Assembly: GCA_013407085.1 (NCBI GenBank)
Contig: JACCGJ010000701.1
Location: 62,001 to 126,000 of the forward strand
DNA length: 64,000 nt
DNA from: Atriophallophorus winterbourni
Taxonomy: Eukaryota > Platyhelminthes > Trematoda > Plagiorchiida > Microphallidae
Direction of reading: 5' to 3'
This document shows, one piece after another, positions 34,601 to 46,600 of the stretch. A program made the position numbers and the translations under genes. Under the pieces are notes generated by a model. It did not search any database. It was not told where the DNA came from and saw only the letters and a program-made list of their open reading frames with translations. Within the stretch, counting starts at the first letter, position 1, and every line of letters begins with the position of its first letter.

Positions 34601-37600
34601 NNNNNNNNNNNNNNNNNNNNNNNNNNNNNNNNNNNNNNNNNNNNNNNNNNNNNNNNNNNNNNNNNNNNNNNNNNNNNNNNNNNNNNNNNNNNNNNNNNNN
34701 NNNNNNNNNNNNNNNNNNNNNNNNNNNNNNNNNNNNNNNNNNNNNNNNNNNNNNNNNNNNNNNNNNNNNNNNNNNNNNNNNNNNNNNNNNNNNNNNNNNN
34801 NNNNNNNNNNNNNNNNNNNNNNNNNNNNNNNNNNNNNNNNNNNNNNNNNNNNNNNNNNNNNNNNNNNNNNNNNNNNNNNNNNNNNNNNNNNNNNNNNNNN
34901 NNNNNNNNNNNNNNNNNNNNNNNNNNNNNNNNNNNNNNNNNNNNNNNNNNNNNNNNNNNNNNNNNNNNNNNNNNNNNNNNNNNNNNNNNNNNNNNNNNNN
35001 NNNNNNNNNNNNNNNNNNNNNNNNNNNNNNNNNNNNNNNNNNNNNNNNNNNNNNNNNNNNNNNNNNNNNNNNNNNNNNNNNNNNNNNNNNNNNNNNNNNN
35101 NNNNNNNNNNNNNNNNNNNNNNNNNNNNNNNNNNNNNNNNNNNNNNNNNNNNNNNNNNNNNNNNNNNNNNNNNNNNNNNNNNNNNNNNNNNNNNNNNNNN
35201 NNNNNNNNNNNNNNNNNNNNNNNNNNNNNNNNNNNNNNNNNNNNNNNNNNNNNNNNNNNNNNNNNNNNNNNNNNNNNNNNNNNNNNNNNNNNNNNNNNNN
35301 NNNNNNNNNNNNNNNNNNNNNNNNNNNNNNNNNNNNNNNNNNNNNNNNNNNNNNNNNNNNNNNNNNNNNNNNNNNNNNNNNNNNNNNNNNNNNNNNNNNN
35401 NNNNNNNNNNNNNNNNNNNNNNNNNNNNNNNNNNNNNNNNNNNNNNNNNNNNNNNNNNNNNNNNNNNNNNNNNNNNNNNNNNNNNNNNNNNNNNNNNNNN
35501 NNNNNNNNNNNNNNNNNNNNNNNNNNNNNNNNNNNNNNNNNNNNNNNNNNNNNNNNNNTCAAAATGTTTCTAGAATGTTTTCATAAGGAACAGAGCTTTC
35601 GCGTGAAAGCGTTTCAACGGTACAATTTTTTAACAGGAGTGTCGGGGATAATTCAGGTGAACAGTGCAAACTAGGAAGTAATATAGAAAAAGATATATAG
35701 TTAGAAATCAGCTTAAAATGAACGCCAAGAGAACAAAGACCAAACGTGATAAAGAAAGGTCTATGAACTCTGGTAAACAGAGAATTGAGATGATAAGTCA
35801 AGTAAGGTTTTCCGAAATGGTGACGCCTAGATAGTCGACATGTTTCTCTCTAGTAAGATTTAAGGACTTAGGTCGAAATAAAGTAAGTCTACTGTAAATC
35901 GTTTCAACGCACATCGAACGAGTTCTTGATACCGAATAATACGGAGTACAACATTCGCGAAACGAAGACTTGAATATAGACGGAAATGCAACTGTGTAAC
36001 ACTTCTGTGCGGGACGAAAACCCTGAGGAAAAATCTGAAGCAAAGTTTCGTAGACGGTTAGTTGGTGCACACCACCTCTTTCTGGCAACTCCCTGCTGCC
36101 TTGCACTTGGTTGTGCAAAGGCTAGAGAAGCTGACTCGAACAAACGCCGAGTGGTGCTGAGGACGCCGCTTTGTTGCCAAATTCCCAAGAATCTTCATTG
36201 AAGCCGACTCATCCTCCAGGAGGAGATAGTCGCAAACAAGTACAAGTACTTTGCCTGGATCAGGCTTGTGCTTTTACGCATACATACATAGCTTCGTATC
36301 GAACGTTTCGCCACCGGTAATCAGCGAGAACACACTTGTATTCCAAGGTCGTGATCCTTATCACATACATCAATCGAAGCTTGTCTAAACGAACATTATC
36401 TTATCCCATGAGAAGTCTGACTCAGAATAATAGATTTCCGATTATTGCGATAGATTTATTCAGAGTGAATTTCCGTGATTCGAACTAATAAGCAAACGTG
36501 AAGACAAATTTGAATAAAAAGTTAAAATAAACAACCAATAGGTATAGAGAAAAAGTAAAACAGTTAATCGATAAACATTGTGAGGTAACCAACGTAAGAT
36601 GAAATAAACCTAGCTGAACCGAATACCTTTTGGATGAACGTGTGAAGAGCCAATTCCTCGCAGCGCTTTAAAACATCCCGCCGAATACTGAAGATAACAA
36701 AGATGGTCTATGTGAACCGAATGTAGTGCAACCAAGTAAATAGCATAATCGTGTTTGTTGACCACGGACAATCGCTGCTACGATGTGGCTCCGCAACATC
36801 AAACTAAACGAGTCCATGATCAACGGTAATCAAAGAGTGATCTAGAATCCCGGAAAGAAACGAAGGGAAGCTACTGAAACCTTAACGAACATGATACATT
36901 ATCGAAATGGCGCTCGGGGGTCAGTGAAAACAGGAACAGTACAAGTAGTGGTTGGCTCCGCATCCCCGAACTTACACACCAACACCGGTTCCTGGCTGTT
37001 TGCCGTCATCAGGTGGAGACAATAAGATTAAGTTCAGTGAGCCTTGAAACAGTGGATAAATGGTAAACAAGGCTATACTTGAATGCCAGTTACATAGGGT
37101 TCGTACAACGAACCACAGTGTTGAAACACGACAAACAGCCAGAAGCTTTGATGTGAGCGCTCTGCTCACCAACGTCGATACAATAAGTACGTTACAACTA
37201 GCTAGATGGGCATTGGAACCTCATGCCAGTTTGTCAGATCGCACAAACTCGAGCATCAAGCGAATCATCAACGGTGTATCGACCTGCTAACCACTTTTGT
37301 TGAATGAAAGACAAAAAGAAGGGTTGACAATGTGTTAACGGGTATCTCCAGTACTTGCGAACATGTATATGGAGCCAACAGACCTTGACTGTGTTCACTT
37401 GTATTAGAATGACGTGTGTATTAGGAAAACCTACCACTGATCTTGGTCATGCCAATGTGACGCGATACCCCCTAGGCTTACTAGAGGCTGTCTTGCGGTG
37501 AGGTAGAGGTAGTGGATTGAGTGCTACGTAATCATTTTCCCTGTTTTGACTATCAATCTTGGCCTGACGAAGTTTCTGTGTCACAAGTGAATCGTTACCC

Positions 37601-40600
37601 AAAACTTGCTCGAACCGATTGCACTCAAATTTCTTTGCAGTATGAATACACGATCGGTACCAAACATAATCCACTCGATTGCTGAGCGTACTCGAAATTT
37701 TTGTGGCAATAAGCATACAAGCACGCCAGCTGAATGAAGAAGACCGGTTTGCAAAACTAACCGGGCTGGGAAGTAGCTAAATACGTGTGTCTATACATAC
37801 AAAATGACGCACAAACGGTTTACTGAATGGATAATGCATATTTAAACGGCACGAATAGATGTGTACTATTAGCATTCATGAGTTAAAAGCAATAAGATTA
37901 AACTCAGGTGAACAACAGCATTTAAGTAGTAAACAAAAGTTATATAAATTGTGGTTCATCAATTCCTATTTCTAAGAAAAGGGTTAATACACAGAATGAA
38001 AGCATCTCCGCACTTCCTCATGCCTATCACATTCTCGTAGGTTATTGTTTGCGCACTGATTAGGCGGCGTGTGAACATGAATATCGCGAAATAAAAGTCT
38101 GACGGGCGGAGTACTCACTTGAAATTGATTTGCTCCGAAGGTAGCTGCAACAGGGATTGAACCGAATAGACAGAACCGACCATCCACTTTGGATTTGTAT
38201 CTACCTCGGAGAATTCGTTGCCGAAACCAGGTAGCAGAATTAAGCCGTATTGATATTTAGAGTGCAAGGCCAAAACAGCTGACCTAGTAATAAAAAAAAT
38301 AAAAAAACTACACCCAGCACATGGTGGGCAGAAGCAATACAAATTGATCACTTGGAGAATGGGGAAACCCAACGTAAAAAAGAAAGACGCGAAAATGATT
38401 AAAGGTAGTTCAAGGTTATTGTTTGGATTAAGATTTTCAGCTAGGTATTCCCCGAGGGGAAATGAGCAGCCTAGTGTTGGGATAAATGATGCGGATACGC
38501 GCATGAAACAAAAACGATATGTGTTCGGTGCAAACGACGCTCGTCATATGACGCAAAATATGCAAACAATCATATTCACACATAAAACTGACGGTATCGC
38601 TTGGCGATGAAAAATCGATGTTTTACCTAGCAGCACGTTTTCAACAAAAGTGGATGAACGGGTGTCAAGAACCGGCGGATCTTATCGCAACAGAAATTTT
38701 GTTTCCACTTGTTTCAATCAAGAAGGTATCCATTTTCGGGCACAATGTATATAGCCAGTTTGCGATTTGTAAACACTCTTGGAGTACAAATGACGGCGGA
38801 AACCGGTAAAAATGAGCTGCGGGTGTCGCATACAAGTTCTCTACATCATCATCATCATCACAGACAGCATTACACCGGTAGCATGTACCGAGCGCTTAAC
38901 TGCCACACAACCATGAAAAAGTAAAAGCCTAAAAGATGGGGAAGGGTGAGTCTTAAATTGCTACGCCTTCTATAGAAGAGTAAGCACAAACAAACTGGGA
39001 AGAGGTGCCTACACCTCGAATGCAACATGCATTCAAACAAGTTTCGTGAACGTTATCAACAGAGATACTAAGTTATTCAACTCCTCGCTGGCATTTTCGC
39101 GAGACTGTTGTGATTCAAAAATCAGCTGCAAAGCATTAGGCGTTTTGCTTAACGTAACACCGGAAAATGGGGGAATTCAAAAACGTTTTGTCAAGAGAAA
39201 GAAAATCATAGAATAGATATGTGGGTAAAAATTAGCTAGAATGAGCATCTGTGAATTATTTCAATGTGATACAAATTCATCAATTTTGATCTGTTTTCCT
39301 GGTAATTTCGTTCCGCCTGGTGATTGTTATAATACGATCCAATGTTTTTAATGATCGGTTTGCATGAAAAGACACTCAATGACACCCGCGACTGTGTCAA
39401 GTCACGGAACGTAGTTCGAATTTCCATTGTTCTCATAATCCTCAGCTTTTGTTGGTGACAAGTTCAGTGGCGTGACGATGTAAACAAAAGCATTACGGTA
39501 GTCCTGTTAAGCGGTGCGAACTTTTGATAATCAAACGGGATGTCACAGTTGCAAAGTACACTCAAATCTCCGTACTATGCCACTCTCGCTATTGTGCCAC
39601 TTTTGCTCGGTCCCGACAAAATTCAATACAAAATAAATTTACCATGCCACTCCCTACTCTCGTTACTATGCCACTATTCTGTGACTATTTAAAAGTGCAT
39701 TTTTGCGCATTTTACGCATATAGTCAGCCGGTTTCAAGGTCAAACACGCGATGTTTCTCCCTGACGCCAGCTACAACAAGCCAATCACCTCACGCACAAC
39801 GACAAGCCTCTTTCCTACTCTTGCTTTAAGTATCGATAGATAGACCAACGAAAGCGCGCGTACAAACAGACACTCACAACAGTGACATCGTTATTTTTCA
39901 AACTATTCAGCCCATAATGTCAGCTCAGAAACGCAAGCGAACCGACTTTACGCTGAAGGAGAAGCTCGAGATCATCGATGCTGCGAAGAAGGAGCCGAAT
40001 CAGTCCAAGTTGGCGAGGGAGATTCGCAAGAAATGGGGCGTCGAAGTTAAGAGAACCACCGTGAAGGGCATTCTCAGCAAGAAGGATGCAATTGAAGCTG
40101 CAATCAAAGCTGAAGTTCCATCGAAGCGCATGAAGCTGACGCAGCCTCACGACGCGAAGCTTGAGGAGGGAGTGCTGATGTGGCTGAAGCAAGCAAGAGA
40201 ACTGAATCTGCCTGTCCGCGGCGATCTGATCAAGGAGACGGCGATGAAACTGGCCGAGCTGATGCACATCCCAGACTTCATGGCGAGCGAAGGTTGGTTA
40301 CACAGCTTCAAGAAGCGCAATGGCGTCACGTTCAAGATAGTGTACTGGAGAAAAGAAAAGTAAGCAAAGGATTACTCTTCTGGTTGGGGCAAACATGAGC
40401 GGCAGCGAGAAGTTTCCCCTTTTGGTGATCGGCAGTTCCAAGAGACCCCGTTTCTTCAAGAAGAAGGAGATCCCGGTCACGTACAAGGCGAACTCGAAGG
40501 CGTGGATGACGGCGGAGATTTTCGAGGAGATGTTGCGTGCGTGGGACGGACGACTCGGCCAGCAGGGACGCAGAGTTCTGATCTGCCTCGATAACTTCTC

Positions 40601-43600
40601 TGGCCACCCTCCCGAGCTCCAGCTGAACAACATCCAACAGGTCTTCTTCCGACCCAATACGACATCCAATTCACAACCAATGGATCAGGGAATCATAGAG
40701 AACTTCAAGCGCCACTATAAAAAGCTGTTGCTATGCCGCCGGCTAGAGACGATGGACGATCGCGGAAAGGAGTTCAAGTTCACGTTGCTCGACGCTCTAC
40801 ACGTCGTCCGGTATGCTTGGGAGCAGGTCAGCAAGTCAACAATCAGGAACTGTTTCGCGAAAGCCAAGTTTATCGAAGAAGAAATCCGAACTGAGCCTCA
40901 GGATGCGGAGCTGCTCGAGATCTGGAAAGCTCTGCCTGCCGAGAAAAAGATGCACGATAACGAGCAGATCGAGCTGCCTGACTTTCTCGAAGCCGACGAA
41001 CGCGTCGCAACTGGCGGGTCCTTCACGCTGGAGGAGATTGCGGAGGAGATGCTGTACAATGAGGAGCCGGTGGAAAGCGAAGACGAAGTGAACGTCGAGG
41101 AAATCGTTTTGTTCGAGGAAGCCCAGCGTGCTTGGATCACTGTCCGAATGTTCATGCAGCAGACAAGCGGGAAGCCCAGTGTGATGCAAGCGTGTGACCG
41201 GCTAGACAACGAGATGAACGAGATCCGACGAAAGAAGATGCGTCAGCCGACGATTTTTGAGAGCTTTGGACTGATCGATTGAGCAAATAAATGATGGACC
41301 TGAGAAAATAAAGCCGTTTTTACAAACCCGCGTTACTATGCCACTCTTGCTCGGTCTCGACGGGTGGCATAGTACGGAGATTTGAGTGTATAGTCAACAG
41401 ACATCGAAATATGTTTCATGTATGAGATATGTTATGCTCTTGAAATACGATTGACATCCGCGATTGAAAAGCAGATAAATGAGATTAAGCTGAAGGGCTC
41501 CAGATAGGTTACTATACTGGAATACTATACAGTTAATCGTGGTTTTTAACGATGACACATGGTATGAGCCGTAAGTTATCAGCACTACACAAATCTACAT
41601 CAGGCCGACAAACTTTAGCAGGTTGCGATTTGCAAATTCAATCACCAGTAACATAAATCCTAGGCCTGGGCAACCTGACTGTATCTTAGCCCACGTGCAG
41701 TCTCTGACTGTCCGACACTTTGCCTGGATCAGGCTTGTGCTTTCATACCTAAATCCTAATTGACCACATATTTTTGTTGTTTATATCTCGGCACAATTGC
41801 ACTTCCCATTGCTGGTTAAGATAGGGTCAATAAGTTCCGTGGGACTGAAAGGAATGACTCATCGTTGTGACCACTCTTGATCTGGCTTAGTACAACCAAC
41901 CATGGTGTCAGAAAATATATTCACCTATTCTCTTCTAGAAGAGAGTGTGTAATGATTAAGACCATACCTATAGAAAAATATCAGTGTTTACCGGCGGGTT
42001 CGTGCTGCAATTATCAGCTGCTTCCACTCGAGGCCTCCGTTGTCTCGGAGTTGAACAAATAAACACTCAATAGTGTTGCTCACATCCACAACCGATTTCT
42101 GGCTGTTTCCCGTCATCAGGTGGAGACAGTAAGATCAGCTTCAGTGACATTTTGGTGTAGTGCATACCAATACGGTATATAATTATCGGTTAATACTCAC
42201 GGCATGGATGAGCAATGTCAAATACTTCTGCACTAAGCTAAACTGGTAAACGGGTAAGATGTTACATGCGAAAACACACAAAAGTTCTTATAACGTTAGC
42301 CTCTCGTTTTTACATATACAGTGGAACTCGGGTACAACGAATCTCTGGGGGGAGAGTAAAATGCTTTTCAATCGCGGATGTCAATCGTATTTCAAGAGCA
42401 TAACATATCTCATACATGAAACATATTTCGATGTCTGTTGACTATACACTCAAATCTCCGTACTATGCCACCCGTCGAGACCGAGCAAGAGTGGCATAGT
42501 AACGCGGGTTTGTAAAAACGGCTTTATTTTCTCAGGTCCATCATTTATTTGCTCAATCGATCAGTCCAAAGCTCTCAAAAATCGTCGGCTGACGCATCTT
42601 CTTTCGTCGGATCTCGTTCATCTCGTTGTCTAGCCGATCACACGCTTGCATCACACCGGGCTTCCCGCTTGTCTGCTGCATGAACTTTCGGACAGTGATC
42701 CAAGCACGCTAGGCCTCCTCGAACAAAACGATTTCCTCCTCGACGTTCACTTCCTCTTCGCTTTCCACCGGCTCCTCATTGTACAGCATCTCCTCCGCAA
42801 TCTCCTCCGGCGTGAAGGACCCGCCAGTTGCGACGCGTTCGTCGGCTTCGAGAAAGTCAGGCAGCTCGATCTGCTCGTTATCGTGCATCTTTTCCTCGGC
42901 AGGCAGAGCTTTCCAGATCTCGAGCAGCTCCGCATCCTGAGGCTCAGTTCGGATTTCTTCTTCGATAAACTTGGCTTTCGCGAAACAGTTCCTGATTGTC
43001 GACTTGCTGACCTGCTCCCAAGCATACCGGGCGACGTGTAGAGCGTCGAGCAACGTGAACTTGAACTCCTTTCCGCGATCGTCCATCGTCTCTAGCCGGC
43101 GGCATAGCAACAGCTTTTTATAGTGGCGCTTGAAGTTCTCTATGATTCCCTGAACCATTGGTTGCGAATTGGCTGTCGTATTGGGTGGGAAGAAGACCTG
43201 TTGGATGTTGTTCAGCTGGAGCTCAGGAGGGTGGCCAGAGAAGTTATCGAGGCAGACCAGAACTCTGCGTCCCTGCTGGCCGAGTCGTCCGTCCCACGCA
43301 CGCAACATCTCCTCGAAAATCTCCGCCGTCATCCACGCCTTCGAGTTCGCCTTGTACATGACCGGGATCTCCTTCTTCTTGAAGAAACGGGGTCTCTTGG
43401 AACTGCCGATCACCAAAAGGGGAAACTTCTCGCTGCCGCTCATGTTTGCCCCAACCAGAAGAGTAATCCTTTGCTTACTTTTCTTTTCTCCAGTACACTA
43501 TCTTGAACGTGACGCCATTGCGCTTCTTGAAGCTGTGTAACCAACCTTCGCTCGCCATGAAGTCTGGGATGTGCATCAGCTCGGCCAGTTTCATCGCCGT

Positions 43601-46600
43601 CTCCTTGATCAGATCGCCGCGGACAGGCAGATTCAGTTCTCTTGCTTGCTTCAGCCACATCAGCACTCCCTCCTCAAGCTTCGCGTCGTGAGGCTGCGTC
43701 AGCTTCATGCGCTTCGATGGAACTTCAGCTTTGATTGCAGCTTCAATTGCATCCTTCTTGCTGAGAATGCCCTTCACGGTGGTTCTCTTAACTTCGACGC
43801 CCCATTTCTTGCGAATCTCCCTCGCCAACTTGGACTGATTCGGCTCCTTCTTCGCAGCATCGATGATCTCGAGCTTCTCTTTCAGCGTAAAGTCTGTTCG
43901 CTTGCGTTTCTGAGCTGACATTATGGGCTGAATAGTTTGAAAAATAACGATGTCACTGTTGTGTCTGTTTGTGCGCGCACTTCCGTGGGTCTATCTATCG
44001 ATACCTAAAGCAAGAGTAGGAAAGAGGCTTGTCGTTGTGTGTGTGGTGATAGGCTTGTTGTAGCTGGCGTCAAAGAGAAACATCGCGTGTTTGACCTTGA
44101 AACCGGCTGATTATATACGTGAAATGCGCAAAAATGCACTTTTAAATAGTCACAAAATAGTGGCATAGTAACGAGAGTAGGGAGTGGCATAGTAAATTTA
44201 TTTTGTATTGAATTTTGTCGGGACCGAGCAAAAGTGGCACAATAGCGAGAGTGGCATAGTACGGAGATTTGAGTGTATAACGAGCCTGATCCAGGCAAAG
44301 TGCCGAACACCCATAGACTGCACGTGAGCTTATACACTGCCAGGAAACCTAGCCCTATGCAGACATAAGTAAAGGAAAGGGGAGCGAGACTAGAGCGTGC
44401 TTCGGTATGCAGCTGACTACCGTTGGCAAATCAATTTAGCACGGTGTGAGCTAAACAGCACAGAGGTGCCTAGTCTACGATTAGTTCGTTAAACGTGAGA
44501 CCAAACTGACCTGGGTTTGTGCATAATCCAAAATCGACAAATGTCCAAAACCAAAATTGAATCCTGAATGTGTTCTGATCCCGTACCAATGTTCAGTTGA
44601 TCCTCCGGACACTGACAAAATGCGAAGGTGAGATGTGCACATGGTCAGCCATCAACCCTATAGCACCCAACATCGATTCCAATGATTACTTATAGATGAA
44701 ATTACATTACTGTTGGTAATACAGTGGAACCCGGGTACAACGAATCGCTGGGGAGAGAGTAAAATGTTCGTTATAAGCAAGTTGCGACACTGACAGTCCA
44801 ATCTCACGTTTTCTGAAGTAGCTGGCGATACTCTTTTGTTTAAGGTTTGACTTCGCCACTGCCTCGATCTCTCTCTCCACAAATTCAAGTTCTCTTGCGA
44901 CGTCTCTTCCTTTTATTCTAAAAAATCTTCTGCAGAGATCAAGAGCACTCCTGGCATCTTTCACAGACGGAGTGTCTGACTGAGTGATTGCAATTTGTCA
45001 TGAGTCTGTGATTACCAATCACAGAGAATTCACGTGATTTTCTTGTGCGTGCGTGCGAGTCCGTTAGCACACTGTAGGCCAGGCTGCCTGTGTCTCGCCA
45101 AGCTGTGTGTATCAGTTCTATTCTTAACGCACTGCAGGACACTCTTGACAGAGCTTTGTGGGTTAAAAGCCAGACAAAGCGAGTTCGTTGTACGCATGTA
45201 CTTTATTGAACAAACATAGCTGTCGGGAAAGTGTACGGTGTTCGTAATAAGCGAGATTCGTAACGAACAGATTCGTTGTACGCATGTTTCAAATAAGCTT
45301 GCAGATAAGGAATTTATTTGGAAAATCATGGTGTGTTCGTTTTAAGCGGGAATTCGTTGTAAGCGAGTTCGTTGTACGTGGGTTCCACTGTAATTATGCT
45401 GAATTGGAAATAAAAGCAATCAGCGGAAATCAAACAGCGTTAGTCTCAAAGTGCTGTGATTTTATCAATATGTCTACGCCATTAAAAATCAAGTTGTGGT
45501 TTCAAAAAATGACGTAGGTTCCAGGCAGGAGAGACATACTATGAAAAAATTTATCAGTCGTGACGGCAAAAGTACAAGGCCGCTGCAAATCAAATTGCCT
45601 ACTGGTGGGGCATGATTGAATATTAAATATCACATACTACTAATGAGTAGATGATAGTTTTAATGAGAGCAATTTAACCACTTGACCATGAGACCCAGAG
45701 CGCACCAGTCAGTAATCAGTGGTAAATGTCTACACTATGTAATTGATTGCAATATGCTTAGACCGATCTTGTGTTCATAATGCAAAGAACAAGGGAATTT
45801 GTATGCATTCGGTTAGATTAGTTTTTGGGTAGTGCGATACAGAAGCTTCGTCGCGGCAGTGTACATGACTAAAAAGCCAAAGTAATGTGTTTCTCACACA
45901 CCCCGAACTTACACACTACTATCGGTTTTTGGCTGTTTGGCGTCATCATGTGGAGACTTCAAGATTACATTCAGTGAACCTTGACTAAATTGCATTCCAA
46001 CCACCACCTTTGTTTTGACTTTACTGTTGAACGGACTATAATAAACCAATAGGGAAACAAGTCATGTTGACATGAACAGGATCAGTGGTCATCAATCTTA
46101 TACCAGTGAACACGGTGAAGGTCGTTTGAGATTGTGGGTCACACAGAATTAAAGGAATTAAGGACAAACAATGTTTGGAAAAAACACCGTATTAGGCAAA
46201 TATACCATTAATGTCTGCGTGATTCAAGACTACGTAATTGTTAAAAACAACACCAGCGGAACGGAATGGGAAAGAAATCACTCACACGGTAACGGCGATT
46301 GCACGAAGAACCTGTGAACCGGTGGAGATGAATTAAGTAACATTGAAAACGAAAAAATGTTTCAATGAAACTAGATGATAATTTTTCAATGAATGAGATA
46401 ACCAATTTTTTTCAAAATATGTCAGTTGTGAAAAAAACAAGCTCGAAACAGTAGAAATCTAGTAAAAACTTTCTTTTCATGATTATGGACTCCCGACCGG
46501 TCTCGAATATTATCAAATACCATAATGTTTATGGCACTTACACTATGTAAAGTCCCGTGACTCGGAATATGCTTGTTTGTTGTGAAAGCAGTGTCACGCG

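Larger units (their letters stand above)
35559..38649. repeat. Right copy of the 3-kb duplicated segment, starts at gap
   Basis: Its first bases (tcaaaatgtttctagaatg) match 31,765, and it matches through the same two host exons to about 38,649. It differs by substitutions, small indels and a 237-bp insertion at about 36,012-36,248. Confidence 0.9.
39559..41388 (+). mobile_element. pogo/Tigger-like DNA transposon, copy 1
   Basis: 1830 bp with perfect 25-bp terminal inverted repeats (cactcaaatctccgtactat and ccac), flanked by TA on both sides, the pogo target. It encodes a CENP-B-like HTH protein and a DDE part, but an internal deletion has removed the first catalytic region. It is the left arm of an inverted pair with 42,447-44,275. 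Confidence 0.9.
41474..42361. other. Spacer between the inverted pogo arms
   Basis: Holds a repeat-B copy (41,660-41,750), a ribozyme-family piece (42,070-42,190) and a Tigger-type terminal repeat (42,319-42,361). No host exon seen. Confidence 0.7.

Noticed and set aside
34477..35674. Reading frames of 350-372 codons across 34.5-35.6 kb
   Set aside because: They consist almost entirely of unknown residues from the N gap.
39920..40680. Antisense frames inside the pogo elements (for example the 123-codon minus frame)
   Set aside because: They are shadows of the GC-rich transposase frame and repeat identically in the inverted copy.
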